A DNA stretch of 64,000 nucleotides from Lunularia cruciata (Eukaryota > Streptophyta > Marchantiopsida > Lunulariales > Lunulariaceae): contig OX419757.1 in the NCBI GenBank assembly GCA_948567375.1, positions 33,976,001 to 34,040,000 on the forward strand. The letters are read 5' to 3'. Numbering within the stretch: the first letter of the stretch is position 1; the number at the start of each line of letters is the position of its first letter. Both the position numbers and the translations under genes were made by a program. The notes beneath the pieces were generated by a model, which had not been told where the DNA came from, did not search any database, and worked only from the letters and a program-made list of their open reading frames with translations. Shown here in pieces: positions 12,701-24,300 of this stretch.

Positions 12701-13380
12701 TCGTTGCTTTGCTTTCAAAATCTTACTTTGAGTTTTAGCCTAATAATATTTACTTGATTCGTGAAGTGAAGCATACTTAGGCCTGTTGGCGATTTCACTC
12801 GGAGAATTCAGAAGAAGACATGAGTAACATTGACAAACTTTACGGCTAGCAAGATTGGTAAGTTATTCTTGTGTCCAATTAACTTGTCGTGAGGTTTCAT
12901 TGGGTGGTATTGGGGGGAACAAATACTGTTGAGGTCTAGTAGTTTACCTAACGAGAGATTTCTCCATTCTCACCTGAAATGTTGTACACACCGAAAATGT
13001 TAGTGCTGTATAGAAGAAAGAAAAGTTGTATGAGACTAAAGATACGATGAATTACTATATAAATAGTAATTTTTTATTAACATTATTATTATTGTCCTTG
13101 AATTGACGTTGATTACTCCAGATAGTATGTCAAAGAACTGAACTAGAGTAATCGGAAACTTCTCAACGCTTTAATTGATTTTCTATTGGAGTAGGCAGCA
13201 AAATCTCATCGCTTAATCGATGTTCTCTTGATATCAGTAAATAAATCACTATTCAAACTAAGTTGCAGTTTCTGTTACTGTATGTTAATCGCTCACTGAG
13301 GCGAATTACGTAGATCAATAGTCACAAAGAAACCCAATTAGGACATATGGTTAATTTCACAACTAATCAATGCTGCATCT
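9721..13380. other. AT-rich region, nothing recognised
   Basis: Very AT-rich up to about 12350, then gradually more mixed. No ORF above about 67 codons, no RT, integrase or transposase motif, no clear LTR ends, and no RNA gene was seen. It probably holds very old transposon debris plus gene-flanking DNA. Confidence 0.6.
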
Positions 13381-15962
13381 AAGGCGTTGATCACCCACAA
13401 ACCTTCTTCCTCGTGTCATGTAGCGTGTATCGACCGCATATCGACGATACAACGCTCCCGCTTAGATGTCGATCTAACCAGCAGTAGTGGGCGATTAACA
13501 TGGGCACAACCGAGTTCGGAAGTTCCTCGACAGTTATTACAAGGCGATATTTCCTCGGATACGCAGGCGGATAGCGAGGAGCCCACGTGCGAGAATTATT
13601 AATAACTCTCTGTGCATTTTCTCCACGAGTTCTGCGCGTAAAGGAGAGGAATTTTCTACTCCTCCTTCATCTTAGTAAAAGTGTTTTTGCAATTTCCATA
13701 ATTATTTTCGAGTTGAAAAAACAGTTTTGACATGTGCACAACTGGACGAACATAGATTGCATTGAAAACCTTATCTAAGCTCTGGTGTTGCTTTAAGAAA
13801 ACTTTAACTTACTAAGATTTTCCTTCTTTTTACCATTTGTGGATCATGAGCTCAATGTCCGTTTGAAGGTAGGAAAGACGAAGAAGGTAACTTTCTTTAG
13901 GAACTAAAAGAAGTGCTGAAGCCCGGACTTATCTTATGCTTAAGACAAATGGTTGGATAGATCGCAGATCGATGAATGGGTCAACGTCCATTTAAAGGTT
14001 AGGACAAAGATGACAAAGGTGCAGTACCTCGGCACTCGCTGAATAGAGAGAGAGAGAGAGGAAGACTGCACAAACCTGAAGAAATGCACAGAGATGCACT
14101 ATACATAACTAGGTGATGCCCGTGAGCTTCGCCACGTATTAGTAATAAAAGAAACATTATTTATTGCAACGTTTTTTAGAGAGTTAACTAAGGAATTTCA
14201 TGGGTACCTCCTGGCTTTGAGGAAAATTATTTCGTGCTGAATTTTGGCCCTATGCACATTAGACCCATACAGCTTTAAAATGAGATATCGATGAAAGGGA
14301 TCGGATAGGTAGTTTTGGAGGAGTTTTGTTTAAATCAAAAGATCCAAAGTTAGCGTATTCGTATTATAAAAATCGTAGATAGATTTACAGGTTTTGATGT
14401 GGAACCGTACTTGCCACGATGTTGACTTACCTGGAGGTTGAAAAGTCATTACATCAACTACAGTAGTTGATGTATTCTCCACTAATGGGCCCTCGCAAAG
14501 CTTGTGTGTGAAACATTTAAATCAGCTCACAAGTTCAACTCTCAATGAGTCAACATCAGAAACTCGAATACCAACAGGGGGCTGACGGGTTCATTGGCTC
14601 ACAATGAGACTTCTCCCCTCCAGGGCCCGGGCCATAAGAACAACTCGAGGCTGGAGAACTCGAGAAAGCGCGTACTGTAATGAAGTGAAGAAGTCGGGTA
14701 ATAGAATGGACCACCGCCTCGTGACTCGTCGCCAGTGTTAGAGGAGTTCTTTCGCTACTTTGGGGGTTACCGGTTGTTGTCTGTCGAATAAACAGGGTAA
14801 AACCGGGGTTCTCAGGGACACACGGGAATATTCTTACAGCGTCCGAAGGCGAACTCGCACCTGGAAGTCTGCTGGAACAGATTACTACCCAAGCTAATTC
14901 GCCGGAGTCCATCCTACGGTATTCGCTGCCGTCCATCCATCCAATCCCTCCGTTACAAGTGTGTTGACAAAACTTGACTGGGTTGTGCCGTCTTCGAGAG
15001 GATGAGGAAAAAGTCTTCTCGGGGCCGACACGGTAATGTACAGTATGCATGGCAGTCGAAAGTCGAAAGTCGAAAGTGTTGGTCGAAAGGCCAGTCCTTC
15101 CGTTCCCTTCCAGTAAGGACTGCGCGTGCACGCGGGGGAGTCGGGCGGAGTATTCGTCTGTTCGTTCTTCTGATCGAGTAGAAAAACAGCACCGTAGTAG
15201 TATGCATGTGAGTACTTACATCGTGGGATCAGCTGCAGTGCATAGGAGGAGCGTTTGATGTTGACCTGACGGAAGGAAGGAAGCGGAAGAGGAGGAGGAA
15301 GAAGACGAAGGAAGAGAAGACCAATTGAGGCAGAGTCTGATGGAAATCGAAGGGAGCAGTCCGATGTGATTGTTTCTGGGTGCCGGAAGGGGAAGGGTTG
15401 GACGGGGTGGTGTCACAGTCAGTGTTGCTGCTTTCATGAGAAGGATGTGATGGAAGGGCACTGACTGTGGATACGGGAAGAGGAGGTGCAGTATGGCCTG
15501 ATTCGTGGAAGGAGAAGTACAAGAGATTGCGAGAGGAAGAATGCGGAAGAGAGGAAAGATGTTGGAGGAGCTGCTGAATGCGCCGGGGTGGGGAAATCTT
15601 GTGTGTTAGAGAAGGGGACATTGATGTTGTTGTTGTCAGTGGGAAAATAGGAAGGATATGTCTATCCGTTTGGTTGACTGAGGACTGGCGTTGAAACAGA
15701 AAATTGGGGAGCCTGCGTAGAATTTGAAACTTCTGATGAATGCGGCACAGATTCATGGCCCCGCGTAAGGGGCATGGACTGAACCGAGTGCGTCCGAATT
15801 TTAATCAGGCATCGTTAGTTCTCGTTTTTCATATGCTTTGGCTGCTGCGGCCGCCGTCGTCGCCTATTGCCTCGGAGTGTCATCGTCACTGCGTCAGAGT
15901 TGGTTTTGTTCCCTGCATTCGGAACCTAAATATTCTAGATAGTGCTTTTGATCCGTAGAAAA
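13381..15962 (+). promoter_or_regulatory. Upstream region and probable 5' leader of the ARO-type gene
   Basis: More GC- and CpG-rich than the surrounding repeats. It includes a GA microsatellite at 14043-14060, short tandem gtcgaaa units at 15055-15085, and a long GA-rich stretch at 15260-15340 on the coding strand, typical of plant promoters and 5' UTRs. No TATA box could be placed with confidence. The minus-strand ORFs at 14556-15131 and 15229-15756 look like by-products of base composition. Confidence 0.45.
15740..15958 (+). other. Possible upstream ORF (72 codons) before the ARO-type gene
   Basis: ATG at 15740 and stop at 15956-15958, four bases before the ARO start codon at 15963, in a different frame. 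If the leader includes this stretch it could reduce translation of the main ORF by a uORF effect. The peptide matches nothing I recognise. An untranscribed region or a leader intron would make it meaningless. Confidence 0.3.
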
Positions 15963-17993
15963 ATGTCTCACTTGGAGGGGGGAAGAGTGGATGAGCTATT
16001 GCAATTTCCTATACTGCTGTGTGAGCAAGTAAGGAAAGCGCTAGAGGAGGCTGATTCATTCAAACAGGAATGTCAAGATCTCTGTAAGAAAGTAGAAAGG
16101 CTCTCTCAACTGCTGAGGAGAGCTCATAACGTGGGACCAGGGAACCTTTATGGACGCCCTACTAGGAAGATCATGGTGGAGGTAGAGAAGACCTTGGAGA
16201 AAGCCCTTGCTCTTGCGAAGAAGTGCAAGAGGAGCGGAATGCTGAAAAGAGTCATTACAATTACATCAGCCGCGGATTTTAAAAGAGTAAACATCCAGCT
16301 TGATAATGCAATTGAAGATGTCACCTGGCTGCTCAATGTGTCAGCGGTAGGGGATGATCGACCGGAATCTGTTGGCTTACCACCGATTGCAATCACTGAC
16401 CCGGTGCTTGCTATGATCTGGGAGCAGATTGCTGTTGTTCAGGTTGGCACCTTGGAAGGGAGATGTGATAGTGCATCCATCCTTGCAAGTTATGCGAAAG
16501 AGAGCGAGAGGAATTGTAAGCTGATTATTGAGGAGGGAGGATTGCCGCCACTGTTGCGCCTGTTGAAAGAAGGTACAGTTGCTGGCCAGGAGGCAGCTGC
16601 CGAAGCTTTGGGCGTGCTAGCGAGGGACGCGGAGCGAGTTAGACAGATCTTGGATGAAAGAGCGGTGGAAGTCTTTATTCAAGTCCTACAGAACGGTACG
16701 ATGAAGGTGCAGGTCAAGGTCGCGTGGGCACTCGCGCAAATGGTGTCTCAAAATGGTGATGCTCAGGATGAGTTTGCGCAAGCTGGGGCAATTAGGCTGC
16801 TGGTTTCTTTACTCGCCTACGATACTTTAGAGGATACGAAACAGGTACAAAAAGCTGTCAGTATACATACTCTTGTGAAACATCAACTGGACAAAAGCAA
16901 AACCGATATTGGAAGCTCACTACCGAAGCCAGAGGACGTAGAGGATCCTTCATCTGACAGTGAGAGGAAACCTGTCGGATCGAAGCCTGCGGAGATACCA
17001 GAAATGCCAGATTCTCCTAAGGAGGTGGTGCTGAAGAAACCTTACCAGCAGGATCCTAGTCGCCTGGGGCCTACCAAACCAGTGTCCGGATACTCCAAAC
17101 CATCAGGGGGTTACGTTCCCATCCGCACCAATAGTTTTGACGTACGCACGAGTCCGGATCCTTCAGGTAGACATTCCGGGAGCTCACACGGCCACTCGAG
17201 GCATCGTCAGGAAAGGGATCGAGAAGAGCCTGAGACCAAGCAAATGCTGAAGGCTGAAGCTGCTCATGCCCTCTGGAAGCTGGCATTGGGGAATGTGAAA
17301 AACAGCAAGAGTATTACCGATACAAGGGCCTTATTGTGTTTTGCTAAGTTGATAGAAAACGGCGAGGGACTAGTTCAGTTCAATTCTGTTATGGCCGTAA
17401 TGGAGATTGCCCAGGCAGCAGAACAGGACACAGAATTGAGAAGAGCTGCTTTCAAGACCAATTCCCTTGCAGCCAAAGCCGTGGTGGAGCAGGTACTTAA
17501 AGTAATTGAGAATGGAGAGCCAGAATTGCAAGCGCCCTGCATAAGGACGATTGGTTGCCTTGCGCGTATCTTTCCAGCTCCTGCGTTACACGTGATAAAG
17601 CCTTTGACCGCACAGTTAGCAAGTAAAGATGGAGGAGTTGCAGAGGAAGCTGCAGTAGCATTACAGAAGTTTGCTTACAAAGACAACTACCTGTATATGG
17701 AGCATTCAAGAACCATTCTGGATAATTCTGGAGCAGGTCACCTAGTGCAGCTTATCTATTTCGAACAGCAGGCGCAAAAGGAAGCTTTGATTCTGCTGTC
17801 ATATCTTGCACTGAATGTAGGAGATAGTGATGCTTTGGAGAAGGCAGCATCGCTTGCAGCACTGGAATCAGCGTCCAGATGGCCAAATCTTCCCGAAGAT
17901 GTCAGAGGATTACTGTGCGATGCAATTGAACACTTAGAACTCTATCAAGGAGGGCCTCGAGCTCCTCCAGAGGGAGCCAACTTTTTGGTGTAA
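15963..17993 (+). CDS. ARO: ARMADILLO REPEAT ONLY (ARO) family protein, intronless, intact
   Basis: A 676-residue plant armadillo-repeat protein. In Arabidopsis, ARO proteins act at the cytoplasmic face of polar growth sites, where they help confine ROP GTPase signalling and actin during tip growth. That is family knowledge. Residues 1-125 form the helical N-terminal domain typical of ARO proteins (DUF7032-like: VDELLQFP, a conserved GPGNLYGRP loop). Armadillo helices follow at about 160-305 (GGLPPLLRLLKEG, EAAAEALGVLA). A Ser/Pro/His-rich, probably disordered linker lies at about 310-425, and further armadillo repeats reach the C-terminus (AAHALWKLALGN, EEAAVALQKFA). The start is the ATG at 15963 (A at -3). 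The frame stays open for seven codons upstream but only to a GTG. Length and lack of introns fit the family. It is the only intact gene in the window. Confidence 0.93.
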   Translation: MSHLEGGRVDELLQFPILLCEQVRKALEEADSFKQECQDLCKKVERLSQLLRRAHNVGPGNLYGRPTRKIMVEVEKTLEKALALAKKCKRSGMLKRVITITSAADFKRVNIQLDNAIEDVTWLLNVSAVGDDRPESVGLPPIAITDPVLAMIWEQIAVVQVGTLEGRCDSASILASYAKESERNCKLIIEEGGLPPLLRLLKEGTVAGQEAAAEALGVLARDAERVRQILDERAVEVFIQVLQNGTMKVQVKVAWALAQMVSQNGDAQDEFAQAGAIRLLVSLLAYDTLEDTKQVQKAVSIHTLVKHQLDKSKTDIGSSLPKPEDVEDPSSDSERKPVGSKPAEIPEMPDSPKEVVLKKPYQQDPSRLGPTKPVSGYSKPSGGYVPIRTNSFDVRTSPDPSGRHSGSSHGHSRHRQERDREEPETKQMLKAEAAHALWKLALGNVKNSKSITDTRALLCFAKLIENGEGLVQFNSVMAVMEIAQAAEQDTELRRAAFKTNSLAAKAVVEQVLKVIENGEPELQAPCIRTIGCLARIFPAPALHVIKPLTAQLASKDGGVAEEAAVALQKFAYKDNYLYMEHSRTILDNSGAGHLVQLIYFEQQAQKEALILLSYLALNVGDSDALEKAASLAALESASRWPNLPEDVRGLLCDAIEHLELYQGGPRAPPEGANFLV

Positions 17994-18170
17994 CGAGGCT
18001 TTAAGTGCTACAAGCTAGCAACGCGTTTTTGTTCTCGCAATTGTTTTTTCGCGTGGAGTCAGGCACTACGAATGCGGACTATTTATTTTAAGAGTATGAT
18101 CCCTACCCCAACTTCTGCTAGTAAACTTCTTGTAAAGATTCATTTATTCAATGTGAACTTCTATGAATGT

Positions 18171-18176
18171 AATAAA
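18171..18176 (+). terminator. Poly(A) signal AATAAA of the ARO-type gene
   Basis: AATAAA 178 bp after the stop codon, preceded by T/G-rich sequence (TTCTTGTAAAG near 18130) as in plant 3' UTRs. A cleavage site would be expected near 18190-18200. Confidence 0.6.
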
Positions 18177-18199
18177 TCCATTTGGTTTTTCCGGTCTCG

Positions 18200-19892
18200 C
18201 TCATGTTCATTTCACTTCTTGCTCTCATGAGCGCTCTGCACCACCACACCGTCATCAGCTTGTTTCCGGGTGAGGATTACTCGGATGAGATGTCATCTAT
18301 ACTCCTGACTGTAGTGTTGCACTAGTTCCCAGATGTTGTGATTCTATCATTCCTCAAGGTCAATCATCTGATGACGAACGCATTAATTTTTTCAAATGGA
18401 ACACCAGGTGGTCTCTAGCCAAAATTCTCAAGGCTATCTTAGAGTAGCCTCCCAGCAACTCTTAAGCGCGTCAAACAAATGCGCACTTATATATCCTGTG
18501 TCAAACCAGAGTCCCAAAATCAACTTAAGTTATTACCTTTGCCCAATCGAGCCTTTCCAAAGGCCTTCATTAATCGATGATCGAGTACTGATAAGATGTT
18601 GAACTACATACCCATTTACTGCTCATACTTCTTGCCTAATTCAACCAGTTTTCGGGCAACCGACAACTTTGGTCAAGCTCTAGAAGAAGCTGTCTGAAAA
18701 CTGGAGCTACAAAGCTACGGAAGGATCGTGTGCACTCATCTCAGTTCGTGAGCTTCAAGGAGGGTTTCGATCTAATGAAAGAGGATTAACGAGGGAAGTA
18801 CATAGCTCATCTAATCACTGCTCTTTCGACGCGCAAAATTGTGCGTTTACTGTCAGAACAGTTCCATTTACTGGCTGTCGTCATATTCTATCACATGATT
18901 CCATTTGAACCAATTCATGATCTTTTCTTAATCATATTATCTGCGAGTCCAAGCTATATTTAATATGCTGATACATGAGTTTTACAGTGCATCAACAGAA
19001 TGCCACATGCCATGATCTGGCTTAATTTTAGCAACACGGTACTTTAAATTATGACATACAACTTTCACTGTTACTCTGGTCACAGAGTGCAACTCGCATG
19101 TCACACTCTTAACTGCACACAGTACCCTCCTCCTTTGACTTTACTCTGCTGTCCTGGATTTTGAATCCTTCGCAAAATCTTGTGGGAACTTACGGACATG
19201 ATTAATGTCGTAATCAGACTCGCAGAACTTCATGACCCGCAGAAGCAGAAGCTCAACCTCCAGAAGTAGCTCCTACCAAAGTATATTTAGCATGAGAGGA
19301 TAATTGGGAACAACATATGGCACATGCAAACTGTATACATGGGATGTTTCTACTAGAAACAAAGTGGCTTCGAACTGACTCTAATGAAAAAGAAATATGG
19401 GAAGTCTTCATGGGATGTTTCACTTCCAACGAGAAACAAATCGACTTGAAACGGAGAAAGAAAAAGAATTTAAATTCTGTCAAGTTGAAGTGTATTTAGG
19501 ATGACAAATAGAGCGTCACCTCTCTAAGTCAATACCATCCATAACCTAAAAATTTATTCAGTAACAGAGGTTATCAAGATTGCGAGTTCCTCCTTAAACT
19601 CGATATCATACTTAGGTGATATATCAAGTTGGAGAGGGGGATTAGGGTGCGGGGTTGATAGCACGTGCTGCTGAGTGCTCACACCTGCCCCTTGTGTAAG
19701 ATTCCTGTGCTTCTCGTTTTAGCAAAGCAACTTCTAGGTTTCCAGAAGGAGAGTTTTAGGATTGTTGTTCTGTCATCAGCATCAGCTTCGAAGGCCTTGT
19801 TTGTACATGTTTGGTGTGTCGTGCTTTGGCATACCCTAGTTTAAGGGGGTACAAAGGGAAAAACTTGCTCACCAGGTCTTTGTCTTCAGGTA
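18200..19892. other. Spacer between ARO-type gene and pogo-type transposase
   Basis: No convincing gene. Short ORFs at 18396-18602 and 19317-19499 have no recognisable motif. Base composition is intermediate. No terminal inverted repeat for the downstream transposase could be identified by eye. Confidence 0.5.
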
Positions 19893-21366
19893 ATGGTAGC
19901 AGCACAAGCTTGTCAAAGCGCACACTTGTGACATTGGCGAACGAGCAGAAATATGAACTCTGCCAATATAGTGAACCAATATAGTGAAGCCAATCCGTCA
20001 ACGTTTGCGACTGGGCTAAAGAGAAGTTCAAGCTTCCCAAAGGCACCCTCCCAAGGGACAATCAACAGAATGCTACCCATGAGAGACATGTTCAAAATCT
20101 CTGATTGTGCCATATCCAGCTCTAAAAGGCAACACGTTGTCGCACATCTGCAGCTCGACAAAGCGCATGCACTCGGTGTACTTCAATGTGAGGTTTGCCG
20201 TGTTAGCATTTTAGCTGACTTAATGAAGGAAAAGCCAGATTGCTTGCAATAGTATTAGGCCTAGACAAAATTACACAGGCATTCTCCAATGGCTCGCTGT
20301 ATAAATTCCTACAACACTAAAGGATAAAAAACCACAAGTTACATGGGAAAGTGGTTCTGCTGATAATGCAGTCATTGCTGACCAACTTCTTGACCTCCAA
20401 GCCAAGATATCATCGTATGCTATTGAAATGTTTATAATATGGATGAAAGTGACCTTTTCTTTTGAATGTGCAAGATTGTACCATCTCATTCACTCAGAAG
20501 TAGAAGAGATCAAAAAGGACAAGGCATGTTTCATGCTAGCATTTTGTGCAAATGCAGATGGATCAAACAAACTAGAGCTGTTTATCATTGGCCATGCAAA
20601 TAAGCCATGATGTTTCTAGGAAAAAAATTGGAACTTTGCTTCAATTGTCATCACAATCAAAAATCATGAATGATTGACACAATTTTTCATGAATGGCTTG
20701 AAGACTTTGATAAAAGAATGCAGTCAGGCTGATCAGAGCATCCTCCTCTTATTGGACAATGTGCCTTCTCATGATATTGGTGACCTTCAGCTCAGTAACG
20801 TGGGTGTGTGTATGTTGACCAAATATGACCTCAAAGATACAATCTATGGACATTGGTATCATTGCTGGTATTCAAGCGTCGGTGTTATAGATTTTAGCTA
20901 CAACACATAGTTGATAGAGACAAGGTCAGAGAGTGCAACATTTATAAAGTGGATAAGCTTACAACATGCAATGGAGCAAAGTTGCGTGGAATGATATATC
21001 TGCCAAGATAATTGCCAATTGCTTTTGACACACTAAGCTCTTTGACAAGTACATAATTGCCAAGGCGGAAAAAAATCAGCCAATATCACAATTGAGGAAG
21101 GAATTGAAGAGGAGATTTTAGAGGCAATTGGTGCACTTTATATTGCAAATCCCATGTCAATCAAAGACCAATTGGATTCCATTGAAGAAGCTAACAGAAT
21201 GCATGTAGTGCTCTTTGATGAGGAGTTGTTGGCATTGAGTACATACAGAAGAAACAAACTGAGAGATGAGGCAGGAGTAGAAGCGCACGGGTATGAGGAA
21301 GAAAATATGGACAATAGTTGCCCACTCTCAGCAAGGGAAAAGCTTGCTAACCTCAATAAATTGTAA
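19893..21366 (+). pseudogene. pogo-type (CENP-B/Tigger/Jerky-like) DDE transposase, broken
   Basis: Cut-and-paste DNA transposase remnant, readable only by switching frames. The N-terminal CENP-B-like helix-turn-helix is at about 19930-20080 (EQKYELCQYSE, PSQGTINRML). The second DNA-binding block follows (VVAHLQLDKA near 20140, DLMKEK near 20225). The DDE_1 catalytic domain comes next: first Asp in YNMDESDLFF (codon 20442-20444), block CANADGSNKLELFIIG near 20550, second Asp in LLLLDNVPSH (20755-20757), third Asp in the MDIGII block (20849-20851), about 31 codons after the second. The open C-terminal part is 21154-21366. Several stops and frameshifts show it is dead. A 13-bp direct repeat (aatatagtgaacc) near 19960 breaks the HTH. 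Confidence 0.85.
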
Positions 21367-21379
21367 GTCTCCTTCTTCT

Positions 21380-24300
21380 CATTGCACACCACTTTATAGC
21401 TCATCAAGTTATCCAAAGCTTGTAGTATGAATTTGTGCAAAGGCAATGAGAAAACCACCTTAGATAGTTGACTTGTGCAGGAAGACTCATCATCTAGTCT
21501 AAAGAACATGTGAATCTCTAACTTGATAATTGCTCTTATAGATATTGTTTTAGGGATTATAGCGATTAAACCACCTCCATAGAACCAACTATGGGGTGCA
21601 ATATTAAGTAGTGGAGGATATCAAGTTAGGGAAGTAACACTATAGTTGGAAATTTAAAGTCAAGAATAAACTTTCACTATAGTAGGAACATGAAAAATGA
21701 AAATATAAATAATCAAGAACTTCAATATAATCAAGAAATAAAAGAGTATAAAATAGAGGATTTTTAAATCAATCCCCTTATTTTACTTCAACAACCTACC
21801 CTAGTCTACAACATGTCAAGTCACAATTACTCCCATGTTTAATTTTTCATGGTTTTGGTTATGTGAAGTGCAGAGATTAGGGCTCAAAGGACACAATATT
21901 ATTCCTATAGAGCTCAAATTATACACATTCATAATCTTGGACTATCATCTTGATTTTCCCTACAATATGATAATTATTTACAAGAAGGAAAGCTAAAGTA
22001 ACTTATCTAGAATGCTCAAATGAAAAATAAAGTGTAAACTAACGTTTAGCTCATTACATGCAAATACTTTAGTAAAATTTTCCTTCAAGGATACTCTAAA
22101 GTAAATCTGGAATTGAAATTAATGTTTATTGCAATGTATTAAAAGCTCATTCTCATTATAATTGAAAACTAGCTATGAACTAAATGAGCAAACCATCAAG
22201 AAAAATATTTTAGTGTATTTGCAAAATTTCTAAATAGACATGTGAATAATGGATCTATAGTATGTTTGTTATCCATTATCTCATAGAAGGATTAACTTTG
22301 AATCCAACCCATCTAAAAACTTGAAAAATTTAAGTAGATTGGATTTGATTTTTAAAAATTAAGTTCAAATTTATATGTCCAACCTTTGGAAAGCACTATA
22401 ATAAAAAGGATACCATTTCTAATTACTATACCTTCAAGAAAATTGACTCATTATTTTCTTGAATATCACTAAAATATATTGAATCTCATGTTATAATAAT
22501 TATTTTACATAGTCTATTATTTTTCTTGCTTATCAGAATTGCTTCTTATAAATATATCCTTTAGATAAAATTAGCACTAACTATATGCATGTAAATCTGT
22601 TTGGATATTGTAAGCTGAAATAAGGAATGCTAATACTAGTGTCATGATTTCCCTTTGTTTACATTCAATCATTTCAAGAAAATTTTGAAGACAATGTTTT
22701 TTGCATCTTTAACTTCAATTCATTTCATAAGCAAGCAAATGACAAACCAATCTCAAAAATTACTGAAAAGATCTCTTTTATCAAAAGGGATTTTTATAAA
22801 AAAACTTTATAAGAATATGTGTATAATGAACTGGAAAACATGAAATTAAATAGTATTTATTATCTTTAAACATGCAATATTTATACATTTTTATTCTAAG
22901 TCAAATTTCTATATCCACATGTATAAACTAAGGATGTATAGCATACCTTTATTCTTTTCTAAATATCTATGAACTTGAGGTGAGTTTAATTCAGACCTAC
23001 AAATTAAGAGTTGAAGCTCAAGATTACAATTACCATTATAGTTCGGGATTTCAACACGTTCACATATTCTTATATGTAGAATTGCTAATGATAGCTTCAT
23101 TTATGAACTCATAAAGATTAAGTAAAACTTATATATTATATCTTGTAGTTATATTATTTAATTTAAAACTTTAATTTAATCAATGGATCTTAAAAGCTTT
23201 TAGAATCTACTTGTAGTGCCTACTTTCTTTCAAAATTTGTTTTCTCTTCTCTTTCATAAGGACATGGTAGAATAATTGCTTTTTCAAGAAAGGAAACCTC
23301 TTACTTGAGTTCTCTTTGGAGTTGTGTCTATGCATACATAGATGTGAAGAGAACAAGTACAAAGATGAATGCACTCCAAAGGAATCCCAAAGATGTCAAG
23401 TCCAAAGAATGGTATGAAGCAAAGAACTCAAGTGCAAAAGTCCTACAAACCCAAAGATGATTGGATCCAAGGTGGTATACAAATGCATCACCACCTAGTA
23501 AAAGAATTGTTGTGAAGGATAATTGTGTCTACCAAAGGGCTCACATGTGTGGAGAGTGAATGCTAACCCATTGATTGAAAAACACTAGCTATAAAATCAA
23601 GTGCACATTGAGCAATTTCATTTTTTGCAAAGAGTTTTCATCTAAAACTTAAAGCTCAAGCAATAATCCTATCTTCATAGTTCTTTGTAGTCCTTTGTAG
23701 CTTTGTAGTTGATTGAATTTAATCCTTTGTGCTTGATAGGAACTTTGTGTTCACTCCCAAACCTAGAAGGAAGATCCTTGAAGTGTTTCCTTGTGCAATG
23801 AACAAGTATACAATCTATTGCAAGGTGTGCTTGTTGTCATGGCATTCGTAGTGCCAAAGCTAGTTTGCTTGGACCTTGAAGTGTTAGTTTTGGTAGTTAG
23901 AATTACATCAATAGTTGCTCAAAGATTAATCATTTGCAGTTAGATTTTGTGTTTGGACTATTGATCATAATGTTCAAGCTACTATTTGCAATATCAAGTG
24001 GACCATTAAATAGACTATCAATGGTGCTGTTAGGGTTGGAGTGTTAGTCAAGTCTAGAGAGGTATACCTTTGAAGTGCAGCTCCAAAGAACTCATTTCAT
24101 TGATGTTGAGTCTTTGAGCTCTTAGCTACGGTGGATAGAGGCTAACAAGCATCATATATAATCTCTTAGCTAGAGTGGGTGTGGCTTGATTGTGAAATCA
24201 GAGCTTGCTAATAAAAATTTCTTGAGTTGATAGATGAATTTATGATCCGCGTTGACTGTGTGATCAACTTGATTTATATCAAAGAAGTGAGTAAGGGGAT

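Noticed and set aside
13387-13602. Plus-strand ORF of 71 codons in a GC-rich patch
   Set aside because: Nothing recognised and no neighbouring exon-like signals; kept only as part of the upstream region.
14043-14060. GA microsatellite
   Set aside because: Ordinary simple repeat; mentioned only within the upstream region.
14556-15131. Minus-strand ORF of 191 codons upstream of the ARO-type gene
   Set aside because: No recognisable motif, no compositional support for a protein, and the region is CpG-rich promoter-like sequence where stop codons are rare by chance.
15229-15756. Minus-strand Ser/Pro-rich ORF of 175 codons
   Set aside because: It is the complement of the GA-rich leader of the ARO-type gene; the low-complexity peptide is explained by composition.
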